Source: JAUVIB01 sp964424545 (GTDB taxonomy: Bacteria; Calditrichota; Calditrichia; Calditrichales; Calditrichaceae). From it: a DNA stretch of 10,934 nucleotides. Numbering within the stretch: the first letter of the stretch is position 1; each line of letters opens with the position of its first letter. The stretch lies in the NCBI GenBank assembly GCA_964424545.1, contig CAYRJN010000127.1, forward strand, positions 1-10,934, given 5' to 3'. Of this stretch, positions 1 through 6,497 are shown piece by piece. Below the pieces are notes generated by a model, which was given only the letters and a program-made list of their open reading frames with translations, did no database searches and was not told the origin of the DNA. A program made the translations under genes and the position numbers.

Positions 1-648
1 ATTTTTCATTTTACCGTATTTTTCAACCGTTAGGGTTTTAAGCAATTCGCCGTCTTCGTCGTAAAATTCTTTCTTTAATCCGATCCATTTATCTTTAATT
101 ACCCAGGTAACCGTACGTGAATACATATAATCGGGGTCTTTCGGCGTACTTTCAACAACATAGCAATTTTCACCGTTAACGGTTTCTTCTTTTAATATTT
201 TATGATTATCCGCGGACGGATGACGGTCGCCGAGATCATCGTAGGTAAAATCGGAACCCATAAAATAATCGCTTTTGCTGTCGCTGGAAATACGTTTTAC
301 TTTTTTTAAAGCTGGAAGGTAGATCCATTGGTCGTCGTCTTTGCCTTCCTGATCGTAGCTCCAGTTCATAAATGACGTGTTTTTTACATCAGCCGGTTTT
401 ACAAAAAACATGATTTTCTTTTCCACTTTACCAAAGTCCTTAATAAACTGTTTAATGGTGCGGACGCGTTCATCGCCGCGTGAATTAATCAATGTCATTG
501 TTAATACGCCCTCTTGATCTTTAGGGGCGGGACGGTCGTAAACATTTTGGATGACTTGTAATCCGCTGATTTTATCCTGCGCATTTGCCAAAAAAGCCGT
601 TGAAAATATCAGCATGGCGATGAATAGATTAAGTGTTCTTGCTCTCAT
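1..648 (-). CDS. Outer-membrane lipoprotein-sorting (LolA-like) protein, C-terminus cut by window edge
   Basis: The frame stays open from the ATG at 648-646 to the left edge, giving 216 codons without a stop; the last part of the protein is outside the window. Residues 1-23 form a signal peptide (basic MRAR, hydrophobic core, ANA before Q24), so the protein is periplasmic. The mature part carries the hallmarks of the LolA_like family (PF17131): a FFVKPADVKNTSF stretch, DDDQWIYLPALKKVKRI and YFMGSDFTYDDL. Members of this family usually lie beside MMPL/RND pumps and are thought to carry a lipid or lipidated substrate across the periplasm; the substrate is unknown here. A strong AGGAG (rc of 656-660) sits 7 bases before the ATG. 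The start overlaps the stop of the upstream gene as ATGA, which indicates translational coupling. The family call is firm; the transport role is inferred from family and neighbours. Confidence 0.88.
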   Translation of the reverse strand, partial: MRARTLNLFIAMLIFSTAFLANAQDKISGLQVIQNVYDRPAPKDQEGVLTMTLINSRGDERVRTIKQFIKDFGKVEKKIMFFVKPADVKNTSFMNWSYDQEGKDDDQWIYLPALKKVKRISSDSKSDYFMGSDFTYDDLGDRHPSADNHKILKEETVNGENCYVVESTPKDPDYMYSRTVTWVIKDKWIGLKKEFYDEDGELLKTLTVEKYGKMKN

Positions 649-1199
649 TTTAATTCTCCTTTGTTAAATAAATGATCTAAACGATTTAAAAACTTATCCA
701 TATATTCGCGGCTCATTTTACCGCTGTGATTGAATAGAACGGCGCCGTTTTTATCGACTATCAACACATTAATTTCATTGTCAATGAGGTTCCATTTTTT
801 TACAAGCGTCCTTCGTTCATCCAAAACATAAGTAATGAAAGGCGACTGTTCGGCTTTCTTTTTCAACCTGTTGCGAATAATAAAATTAGGAATAATCGTT
901 GCTTCCGTATTTAAAATAAAGGTTACGCTCAAAGAATCATGGATAGAGTTTAACAACGAATCCAGTCTGTTTACCAATGGTTCCGCCGCGCCTTTTTTAT
1001 CGGGATCGACATAGAGCACCAGATTTATTTTTTTGTCTAAGTCGTCGCTGCTCCAGATTCCGCCGTTAGGCAATCCGCCGTCGTCGCCTTCGATTTTCAC
1101 CAAAGGCAGAACGGCGGCGTTTGAATTGAATACCATGCATAGAATCATGCCGACAAACCCTATCAAATAAAAGCTCTTATTCGTTTTTGTTAAATACAT
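645..1199 (-). CDS. YtfJ-family periplasmic thioredoxin-fold protein lacking redox cysteines
   Basis: 184 residues. An N-terminal signal peptide (about 1-29, hydrophobic 11-24, likely cut after SNA or SNAA) points to the periplasm. The rest resembles E. coli YtfJ (PF09695) from memory: a beta strand NLVLYVDPD (59-67), a VTFILNTEATIIPNFIIR block (92-109) matching the YtfJ VNTDDAIPG region, YVLDERRTLVKKWNL (124-138) and VLIVDKNGAVLF (145-156). This is a thioredoxin-like order, but the only cysteine (C21) is in the signal peptide, and the place of a CxxC motif is taken by DPDKKG. It therefore cannot be a dithiol oxidoreductase. C21 does not fit a good lipobox. The start TAATG overlaps the transporter stop by one base, and the end overlaps the LolA-like start. 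The function is unknown; I infer an accessory or chaperone role in the export module. Confidence 0.75.
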   Translation of the reverse strand: MYLTKTNKSFYLIGFVGMILCMVFNSNAAVLPLVKIEGDDGGLPNGGIWSSDDLDKKINLVLYVDPDKKGAAEPLVNRLDSLLNSIHDSLSVTFILNTEATIIPNFIIRNRLKKKAEQSPFITYVLDERRTLVKKWNLIDNEINVLIVDKNGAVLFNHSGKMSREYMDKFLNRLDHLFNKGELK

Positions 1200-3514
1200 T
1201 ATTTGCTCTTACTTTTTTTAAAATAAATGTTAAAATTATATAATAAAATAAACATGATCGTTACGGTACCGAGAAAACTGGTGAACATATTCAAAGAAAC
1301 CAACGCGCCGAGCGAACGATTTGGCGGAAAAACCGAGAACAAAAGTACAAGAAAGCCAGCTATAACCACAATGGCGTTAAAAATGATTGCTCGTCCCGAA
1401 TGGTGCATGGTTAAACGAACCGTTTTTAATTTATCTCCAGTTTGAGCGGCATATATTTTATAGCGTTCTATAAAGTGAACGGCGTAATCGATGCCGATAC
1501 CGATGGCGATACTGGAAATTAAAGCGGTGGTTGTGCTTAAAGGAATATTTAACATCCCCATTACGCCGAAACCGATGAGCGCCGTGATCAAAATAGGAAC
1601 CGAGCCGATAATACCGACCGATATTTTCTTAAACATAAAGGACAACAGAATCACAATAATAATAAGAGACATGATCAGGCTGGTTATCTGCCCTTCAAGA
1701 ATCAAATCGGTAAAAACAAGCGCTTTATATCCCGAACCGGCATAATTCAGTTCAACGCCGTGCTTTTTAAAATCGTCTTTGTATCTGTCAACAATGGCGA
1801 TCGCCGAGTTTAGCGCTTTGGAATTATCGCTTTTAAGCTGAAATGTAATATTGGCTTTTTTGTAATCTTCGGTTACAACCTGCCATAAATTTTCCGGATC
1901 GCCCGACATTTCATAGAGCAGTAAATATTGCGCTATCAGATCCTGATTATTTGGCATGGCATCATATTTAGCGCTGTCCGCATGCATCACTTTGTTCATG
2001 CGTTTTAAATAGTCTGCGATGGAAAAGGAATTGCCGACAACCGGCAATTCGGCGACGACATCCGTCTGCATTTTATTCAAAAGGTTAAGAATTTGCGGAT
2101 TCTTCATTGCATTTTCCTGATCGTCTTCCAAAATAACATTAAGCGTGCTGGTGCCGCCAAAATGTTCGTTGATAAATTTATCCGTCAAAACAATATCACT
2201 GTCTTTCTCAAACTTTTCCAGAAAGCTGGAATTAATCCATACCTTAGTCATACCGTAGATGGAAACGACAATAATAAGAATCGTTAAAAAATAAACAAAA
2301 TTCTTGTGTTTTAACGTACCTTCGGCAAAACGATAAGCAAGATGATCGGTTTTGTTGTCGTCGATATCATCGCCCTCTTCCATGTTAATTTTTTTCTTAA
2401 CATGGGGTAAGCCGAAGACCAAAATCGCCGCCGGAATCAATAACAAAGAGAATACCATAGCCGCCATAACGCCGAATGACGTAAAAATACCAAAATATTT
2501 AATTGGATAAACCTGCGATGTAAGCAGGGAAATAAATCCGACGGCCGTAGTTACGGAGGTCATAACAACCGGTTTCCACATCTCTTTGAGCATATCCTTA
2601 ACGGCGTCGCTGCGCGAGGCCTGCGGATTATCTTTTAAAAACATATACAAATGGCTGTATAGATGAATGCCGTCCGCTACGCCGATTGCAATAAGCATTA
2701 CGGGAATCATCGTGGAAACGGCATAGACCGGAATATTAACCGAGGCCATCAAGCCGAATGCCCATATTGTGCTGAAAACAACCACCATTAAGGTGAAAAA
2801 AGTGCTTTTGGCATTTCTCAAAACCAAGAACAGCACAAGGATAATAACTAAAATTACAATGGGCACCATTCTTTTCATATCGGCCGGGCCCAACAAGGCC
2901 ATAGTGCCTTCCACAATGGGCCGGCCGGCTACGTATATCTTTTCCGGGCCTTCATATTTTTTAGCCGTATCGAGTATTTTTTGATAAAATTCTTGCGAAA
3001 ACACATCATCGCCGATGCGCGCGATAACGACGGTAACCGTTTCATCCGTAGAGACAATACGACCGAAAACCATATCGTTTGTACGCACCTTTTCTCGTAA
3101 TTCGGCCAGTTTGGCGGAGTCTTTCGGTACGCGCTTATAAAAAGCCTTTACATCCATACCGTCTTCCGTTCCAACAATATTATCCGCCGTGTAGAGGGAC
3201 GTTACGTCGTTTTTCTCGATCTCTTTCATTTTTTGCAGCTCTTTGGTCAAATCTTTTACTTTTTGCAGAGTACCGCTGTTATAAATACCGTTCTTATTTT
3301 CAAGAGCAATGATAATTCCGTCTTTAATATCAAACCACTCTTCGGCTTGATTACTGTAGATGAACGCCGGATGTTGCTCGGGCATATACTTATCCAAATC
3401 CGTTTCCATGCGCGTGTTTTTTTTCATAGCCACCATAAAGCCGGCGGAGATAATTAAAATCGCCAGCAGAATAGATTTGGGATACTGTAAAAGTCGTTCT
3501 AAAAGCGCTAACAT
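1199..3514 (-). CDS. MMPL/RND family inner-membrane transporter (HAE3-like)
   Basis: 771 residues with the duplicated RND layout: one N-terminal helix (about 14-30), a periplasmic domain (31-215), five helices (about 217-233, 239-258, 266-287, 317-332, 343-367), then a cytoplasmic linker and the same pattern again (helix 405-423, periplasmic domain 424-608, helices 611-627, 632-655, 661-684, 708-727, 735-760). Aspartates of the proton-relay type sit in TM4 (D281 in GVADGIHLYSH) and TM10 (D676 in GIGIDYAVHF). The size, about 770 rather than 1000-plus residues, and the motifs fit the MMPL/HAE3 branch, whose members move lipids, hopanoids or hydrophobic compounds rather than acting as AcrB-type drug pumps. 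AAAGGA (rc of 3520-3525) lies 5 bases before the ATG. It is second in the operon, 55 bases after the TetR gene. The substrate cannot be read from the sequence. Confidence 0.9.
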   Translation of the reverse strand: MLALLERLLQYPKSILLAILIISAGFMVAMKKNTRMETDLDKYMPEQHPAFIYSNQAEEWFDIKDGIIIALENKNGIYNSGTLQKVKDLTKELQKMKEIEKNDVTSLYTADNIVGTEDGMDVKAFYKRVPKDSAKLAELREKVRTNDMVFGRIVSTDETVTVVIARIGDDVFSQEFYQKILDTAKKYEGPEKIYVAGRPIVEGTMALLGPADMKRMVPIVILVIILVLFLVLRNAKSTFFTLMVVVFSTIWAFGLMASVNIPVYAVSTMIPVMLIAIGVADGIHLYSHLYMFLKDNPQASRSDAVKDMLKEMWKPVVMTSVTTAVGFISLLTSQVYPIKYFGIFTSFGVMAAMVFSLLLIPAAILVFGLPHVKKKINMEEGDDIDDNKTDHLAYRFAEGTLKHKNFVYFLTILIIVVSIYGMTKVWINSSFLEKFEKDSDIVLTDKFINEHFGGTSTLNVILEDDQENAMKNPQILNLLNKMQTDVVAELPVVGNSFSIADYLKRMNKVMHADSAKYDAMPNNQDLIAQYLLLYEMSGDPENLWQVVTEDYKKANITFQLKSDNSKALNSAIAIVDRYKDDFKKHGVELNYAGSGYKALVFTDLILEGQITSLIMSLIIIVILLSFMFKKISVGIIGSVPILITALIGFGVMGMLNIPLSTTTALISSIAIGIGIDYAVHFIERYKIYAAQTGDKLKTVRLTMHHSGRAIIFNAIVVIAGFLVLLFSVFPPNRSLGALVSLNMFTSFLGTVTIMFILLYNFNIYFKKSKSK

Positions 3515-3569
3515 CTTAATCCTTTCTCAATAATTTAAGTGAATATTTACTTTATATAGGGTAAAATTT

Positions 3570-4157
3570 TTATTTTTTAATCATTATTTCCAAGGTTTGC
3601 CAAACATTACGACCTTCGGCCACCAAATCGAATTGGAATTCAGATAAGCGCCATTGAGTTACGATAAGTCTTAAGGCGCCGGTTAGGATAAAGGCAACTT
3701 GTTTCGCGGAAAGATCGTTGCGGATTTCGCTCGATAATTGTCCTTTTTTTACGATATCAATAATGATAGATTGATTAATCTGCATAATTTCATAAACCAT
3801 TTGAGACAGTCTTTTATCATTACGGAAAAAATCTTCAGAGAAAATAACCGAAGCAATGGCCGGATTATTTGAAAAATGCTCAAAACGTTTATAAAAAAGA
3901 ATACGCAATTGGGCAAGAGGAGAGTCTGATACTTTTGAAATAGCGTCGAATATCTCTTCTTTATTCTCTTTGAAAATATTTAAAATTCCCAATAAGATAT
4001 CCTGTTTGCTTTTAAAATGGCGGTATATGGCAGATTCAACCAGTCCTATCTTTTGCGAAAGATTTTTGATGGTCAGCTCCTGTACGCCTTTTTGGGCCAT
4101 CAATTCAATGGCGATTTTGATAATTTGCTGTTGTCTTTTCGTATATTGCGATAACAT
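3570..4157 (-). CDS. TetR/AcrR family transcriptional regulator
   Basis: 195 residues. The N-terminal TetR_N helix-turn-helix covers about 8-54: QQIIKIAIELMAQKGVQELT, then IKNLSQKIGLVESAIYRHF (the recognition-helix region ends at YRHF) and SKQDILLGIL. The C-terminal part (about 60-195) is the helical ligand-binding and dimer domain, too divergent to predict a ligand. AAGGA (rc of 4163-4167) is 5 bases before the ATG. It is the first gene of the minus-strand operon, and a promoter plus an inverted repeat suited to a TetR dimer lie just upstream. I infer that it represses its own operon and is released by a ligand, possibly a lipid or acyl compound handled by the transporter. The family call is firm; the target and ligand are inference. 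Confidence 0.92.
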   Translation of the reverse strand: MLSQYTKRQQQIIKIAIELMAQKGVQELTIKNLSQKIGLVESAIYRHFKSKQDILLGILNIFKENKEEIFDAISKVSDSPLAQLRILFYKRFEHFSNNPAIASVIFSEDFFRNDKRLSQMVYEIMQINQSIIIDIVKKGQLSSEIRNDLSAKQVAFILTGALRLIVTQWRLSEFQFDLVAEGRNVWQTLEIMIKK

Positions 4158-4183
4158 TTCATTCCTTCGTACTTTTTATTGTG

Positions 4184-4201
4184 TGTGAATGTTCGCTCAC
4201 A
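4184..4201 (-). promoter_or_regulatory. Candidate TetR operator
   Basis: An 18-base inverted repeat with perfect 5-base arms: TGTGA, 8 bases, TCACA (plus-strand reading). The inner core TGAATGTTCGCTCA resembles the TGAATG-type half-sites bound by many TetR/AcrR regulators. It lies directly downstream of the -10 box at 4201-4206 and covers the predicted transcription start of the tetR operon, where a bound dimer would block RNA polymerase. No binding data are available. Confidence 0.55.
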
Positions 4202-4229
4202 ATATACGCTTTGTATTTTAGAAAATCAA
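4201..4229 (-). promoter_or_regulatory. Sigma70-like promoter of the tetR-transporter operon
   Basis: On the minus strand, -35 TTGATT (rc of 4224-4229) and -10 TATATT (rc of 4201-4206) are separated by exactly 17 bases. The predicted start is near 4194, leaving a leader of about 37 bases before the ATG at 4157. It matches the consensus at 4/6 and 5/6 positions. It is placed properly for the first gene of the operon and overlaps the candidate TetR operator. Confidence 0.6.
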
Positions 4230-4423
4230 ATTTTTGTGATATTTTTTTATTTCATCCCCGACCATTCCTTTTAAAGAAGGCGAAGGGATAAAACGCTACC
4301 CGCTCAACACGAGAAGGAAGCAAAATCAATTTAGCTAAAAAGGAATTTGCATTACGGGAATTTCTTTATCAAAATATCGTTTTATACTCAAAACAAGTGA
4401 TTTCAACAACCGAAAAATAATTG
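4230..4423. other. Unassigned middle of the divergent intergenic region
   Basis: Between the two promoters I see no convincing gene. The only structure is a weak nested inverted repeat: ATCCC (4254-4258) with GGGAT (4285-4289), and inside it CCTT (4267-4270) with AAGG (4277-4280). It has an asymmetric internal loop and no T-run on either strand, so it does not look like a terminator. The stretch may hold activator sites or be a spacer. Confidence 0.4.
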
Positions 4424-4452
4424 TTGACTTGTTTTTGTCTGTAACGTATATT
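4424..4452 (+). promoter_or_regulatory. Sigma70-like promoter of the suf operon
   Basis: -35 TTGACT (4424-4429) and -10 TATATT (4447-4452) are separated by 17 bases. Both boxes match the sigma70 consensus at 5/6 positions, making this the best promoter in the window. The predicted start is near 4459, giving a leader of about 50 bases before the regulator ATG at 4509. Confidence 0.7.
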
Positions 4453-4461
4453 GTGCGCTCG

Positions 4462-4488
4462 AAAATACGACAAAATAAGTCGGGTTTT
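4462..4488 (+). promoter_or_regulatory. IscR type-1-like operator in the suf leader
   Basis: Inverted repeat with half-sites AAAATACGAC (4462-4471) and GTCGGGTTTT (4479-4488) separated by AAAATAA; 8 of the 10 arm positions pair. The core GAC-N7-GTC has the same spacing as the E. coli IscR type-1 consensus core as I remember it (YYGACTRWWWYAGTCRR), and the 17-base core agrees at 14 positions. It begins just past the predicted transcription start and precedes a gene for an IscR-related Rrf2 protein, so autoregulation is likely. It could also fold as a short RNA hairpin. Confidence 0.6.
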
Positions 4489-4508
4489 AAAATATTGCGG
4501 ATATAATT

Positions 4509-4946
4509 ATGTTGAGAATGAGTAAAAAAGTCGAATATGCCTTAATCGCCATGGTAGAGATGACCGATCATAACGATGCGGATTTGATTACGGCCAAAGA
4601 GATCGCCAAGCGCTATCATATTCCTCAGGAAATTCTCGGAAAGGTTTTGCAAGCCCTATCCAAAAAAGGTTTGATCGAATCTATTCAAGGCGTTCGCGGC
4701 GGTTACCGCGCCAGCCGAATGTGGGATGAAATAACCATATCCAGTATTATAGAAACGGTTGACGGTCCTATTGAATTGATGGCCTGCAATAGCGGCAATT
4801 TTTGCGATTGTGATCAAATATCGGTCTGTAATATTAAAGCGCCGATGGAAATATTGCAAAACGAATTACGCGCATTTTTTAATAACATAACATTGAAAGA
4901 TATTAAACAAAAGTATGATGTGATATTAACACCGTTTAATAATTAA
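4509..4946 (+). CDS. Rrf2/IscR-family Fe-S-responsive regulator of the SUF operon
   Basis: 145 residues. The N-terminal winged helix-turn-helix (about 1-85) has Rrf2 hallmarks: MLRMSKKVEYALIAMVEM at the start, ITAKEIAKRYHIPQEILGKVLQALSKKG (recognition region) and the wing IQGVRGGYRASR (59-70). Four cysteines follow at 93, 99, 101 and 107 (C-x5-C-x-C-x5-C), where IscR holds its [2Fe-2S] ligands (C-x5-C-x5-C). It most resembles the SUF-system Rrf2 regulators. The first ATG is preferred over the one at 4518, because family members start M-L-R/K-x-S-K and a GGA lies 7 bases upstream, although the ribosome site is weak. It leads the operon, 11 bases before sufB, with a promoter and IscR-like operator upstream. 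I infer that it senses Fe-S status and controls its own operon. Whether it represses or activates, and whether it holds [2Fe-2S] or another cluster, is not visible. Confidence 0.88.
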   Translation: MLRMSKKVEYALIAMVEMTDHNDADLITAKEIAKRYHIPQEILGKVLQALSKKGLIESIQGVRGGYRASRMWDEITISSIIETVDGPIELMACNSGNFCDCDQISVCNIKAPMEILQNELRAFFNNITLKDIKQKYDVILTPFNN

Positions 4947-4957
4947 AGAAGGTTTTT

Positions 4958-6403
4958 ATGGATAAAGAACAAGAAAAGATTCAATCGCTTGTTGACCAGG
5001 AGTATAAATATGGTTTTGTAACCGATATTGAAAGCGATTCTCTGCCGCCGGGTTTAAATGAAGATGTAATTCGCATAATTTCCGAAAAAAAAGGCGAGCC
5101 GGAGTTCATGCTGCAATGGCGTTTGAAATCTTATCGTCATTGGTTGAAATTAGAGGAACCGGATTGGGCGCATATACATTATCCGTCTATTGATTATCAA
5201 AGTATCGTTTACTATTCGGCGCCTAAAAAGAAAAAAGCGTTGAAAAGTCTCGACGAAGTCGATCCGGAATTATTGGATACCTACAATAAGCTCGGCATTT
5301 CGCTGGATGAACAAAAACGATTAGCCGGTGTAGCGGTAGACGCTGTATTCGACAGCGTTTCAGTCGCTACAACTTTTAAAGAAAAATTATCCGAATTGGG
5401 GATTATCTTTTGCTCAATGTCCGAAGCTATCCGTAATCATCCTGATTTGGTGGAGAAATATCTCGGTTCGGTTGTTCCTCCGTCGGATAATTTTTTCAGC
5501 GCGCTTAATTCCGCCGTTTTCAGCGACGGTTCTTTTGTCTATATTCCCAAAGGCGTGCGCTGTCCTATGGAGTTGTCTACGTATTTTCGTATAAACGCAG
5601 CCGATACGGGTCAATTTGAACGCACTTTAATTGTAGCCGAAGAAGGCGCTTACGTAAGTTATTTGGAGGGGTGTACGGCGCCCATGCGCGACGAAAATCA
5701 ATTGCATGCCGCCGTTGTCGAAATTGTTGCCCACAAAAACGCTTATGTTAAATATTCTACGGTACAAAATTGGTACCCTGGCGATAAAGAAGGTAAAGGT
5801 GGTATCTACAATTTTGTAACCAAACGCGGTTTATGCGCAGGCGATAACTCAAAAATATCCTGGACACAGGTGGAAACCGGCTCTGCTATAACATGGAAGT
5901 ATCCGGGAGTTATTCTTAAAGGCGATAATTCGGTTGGTGAGTTCTATTCGGTGGCTATGACCAATAATTATCAGCAGGCCGATACGGGTACAAAGATGAT
6001 CCATATCGGAAAAAATACCAAAAGCACAATTGTTTCCAAGGGTATATCGGCGGGTAAAAGTAATAACTCCTACCGTGGGTTGGTTAAAGTGGCCAAAAGC
6101 GCTGAAAACGCCCGTAATTTCTCGCAATGCGACTCGTTATTAATCGGCGACCAATGCGGCGCGCATACCTTCCCTTATATGGAAGTAAATAATGCCACCG
6201 CTCAAGTGGAACATGAAGCTACCACTTCCAAGATCGGCGAGGATCAGATTTTTTATTTGAATCAAAGAGGAATTTCCACTGAAGACGCTGTTTCCATGAT
6301 CGTAAACGGCTATTGCAAAGAAGTTTTTAGAGAGCTACCCATGGAATTTGCCGTAGAGGCGCAGAATTTATTAAGTTTAAGCTTGGAAGGTTCGGTTGGA
6401 TAG
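4958..6403 (+). CDS. sufB: Fe-S cluster assembly scaffold subunit SufB
   Basis: 481 residues, close to the usual 465-495. SufB is the core of the cytosolic SufBCD complex, accepting persulfide sulfur and, with SufD, building the cluster. The N-terminal half includes YKYGFVTDIESDSLPPGL (16-33) and PEFMLQWRLKSYRHW; the C-terminal beta-helix core includes EGCTAPMRDENQLHAAVVE and CGAHTFPY. Residues aligning with functional E. coli positions are present: C239 (E. coli C254, sulfur entry), C391 in QCDSLLIG (C405, assembly site) and H419-E420 in VEHEATTS (H433-E434). The C-terminal block FAVEAQNLLSLSLEGSVG is typical. AGAAGG (4947-4952) is 5 bases before the ATG. The E. coli residue numbers are from memory, checked by counting. 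Confidence 0.97.
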   Translation: MDKEQEKIQSLVDQEYKYGFVTDIESDSLPPGLNEDVIRIISEKKGEPEFMLQWRLKSYRHWLKLEEPDWAHIHYPSIDYQSIVYYSAPKKKKALKSLDEVDPELLDTYNKLGISLDEQKRLAGVAVDAVFDSVSVATTFKEKLSELGIIFCSMSEAIRNHPDLVEKYLGSVVPPSDNFFSALNSAVFSDGSFVYIPKGVRCPMELSTYFRINAADTGQFERTLIVAEEGAYVSYLEGCTAPMRDENQLHAAVVEIVAHKNAYVKYSTVQNWYPGDKEGKGGIYNFVTKRGLCAGDNSKISWTQVETGSAITWKYPGVILKGDNSVGEFYSVAMTNNYQQADTGTKMIHIGKNTKSTIVSKGISAGKSNNSYRGLVKVAKSAENARNFSQCDSLLIGDQCGAHTFPYMEVNNATAQVEHEATTSKIGEDQIFYLNQRGISTEDAVSMIVNGYCKEVFRELPMEFAVEAQNLLSLSLEGSVG

Positions 6404-6497
6404 AATAAAAGAAAATGATAATAAAAAATAGAGTTATAGCTTTAATATGACAAAATGAATTGAAATTCGAGATCGGGTTTATCAGGAGAAATATAAT
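6404..6497 (+). other. AT-rich spacer between sufB and sufC
   Basis: This 94-base spacer is the longest gap within the sufBCD part of the operon. It carries the sufC ribosome site AGGAGA near its end. I see no T-tailed hairpin and no promoter with acceptable spacing, so sufC is most simply read from the upstream promoter. Confidence 0.45.

Noticed and set aside
4184..4201. CRP-like site, because the arms are TGTGA and TCACA.
   Set aside because: The spacer is 8 bases, while CRP sites need 6. The position over a transcription start also fits a repressor better.
4254..4289. Nested hairpin as a bidirectional terminator.
   Set aside because: The arms are short, with an asymmetric internal loop and no T-run on either strand, and no gene ends nearby.
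6492..6497. Perfect TATAAT just before sufC as an internal promoter.
   Set aside because: It touches the start codon, and there is no -35-like box 16-18 bases upstream (the nearest TTGAAA at 6460 is 26 bases away). AT-rich chance match.
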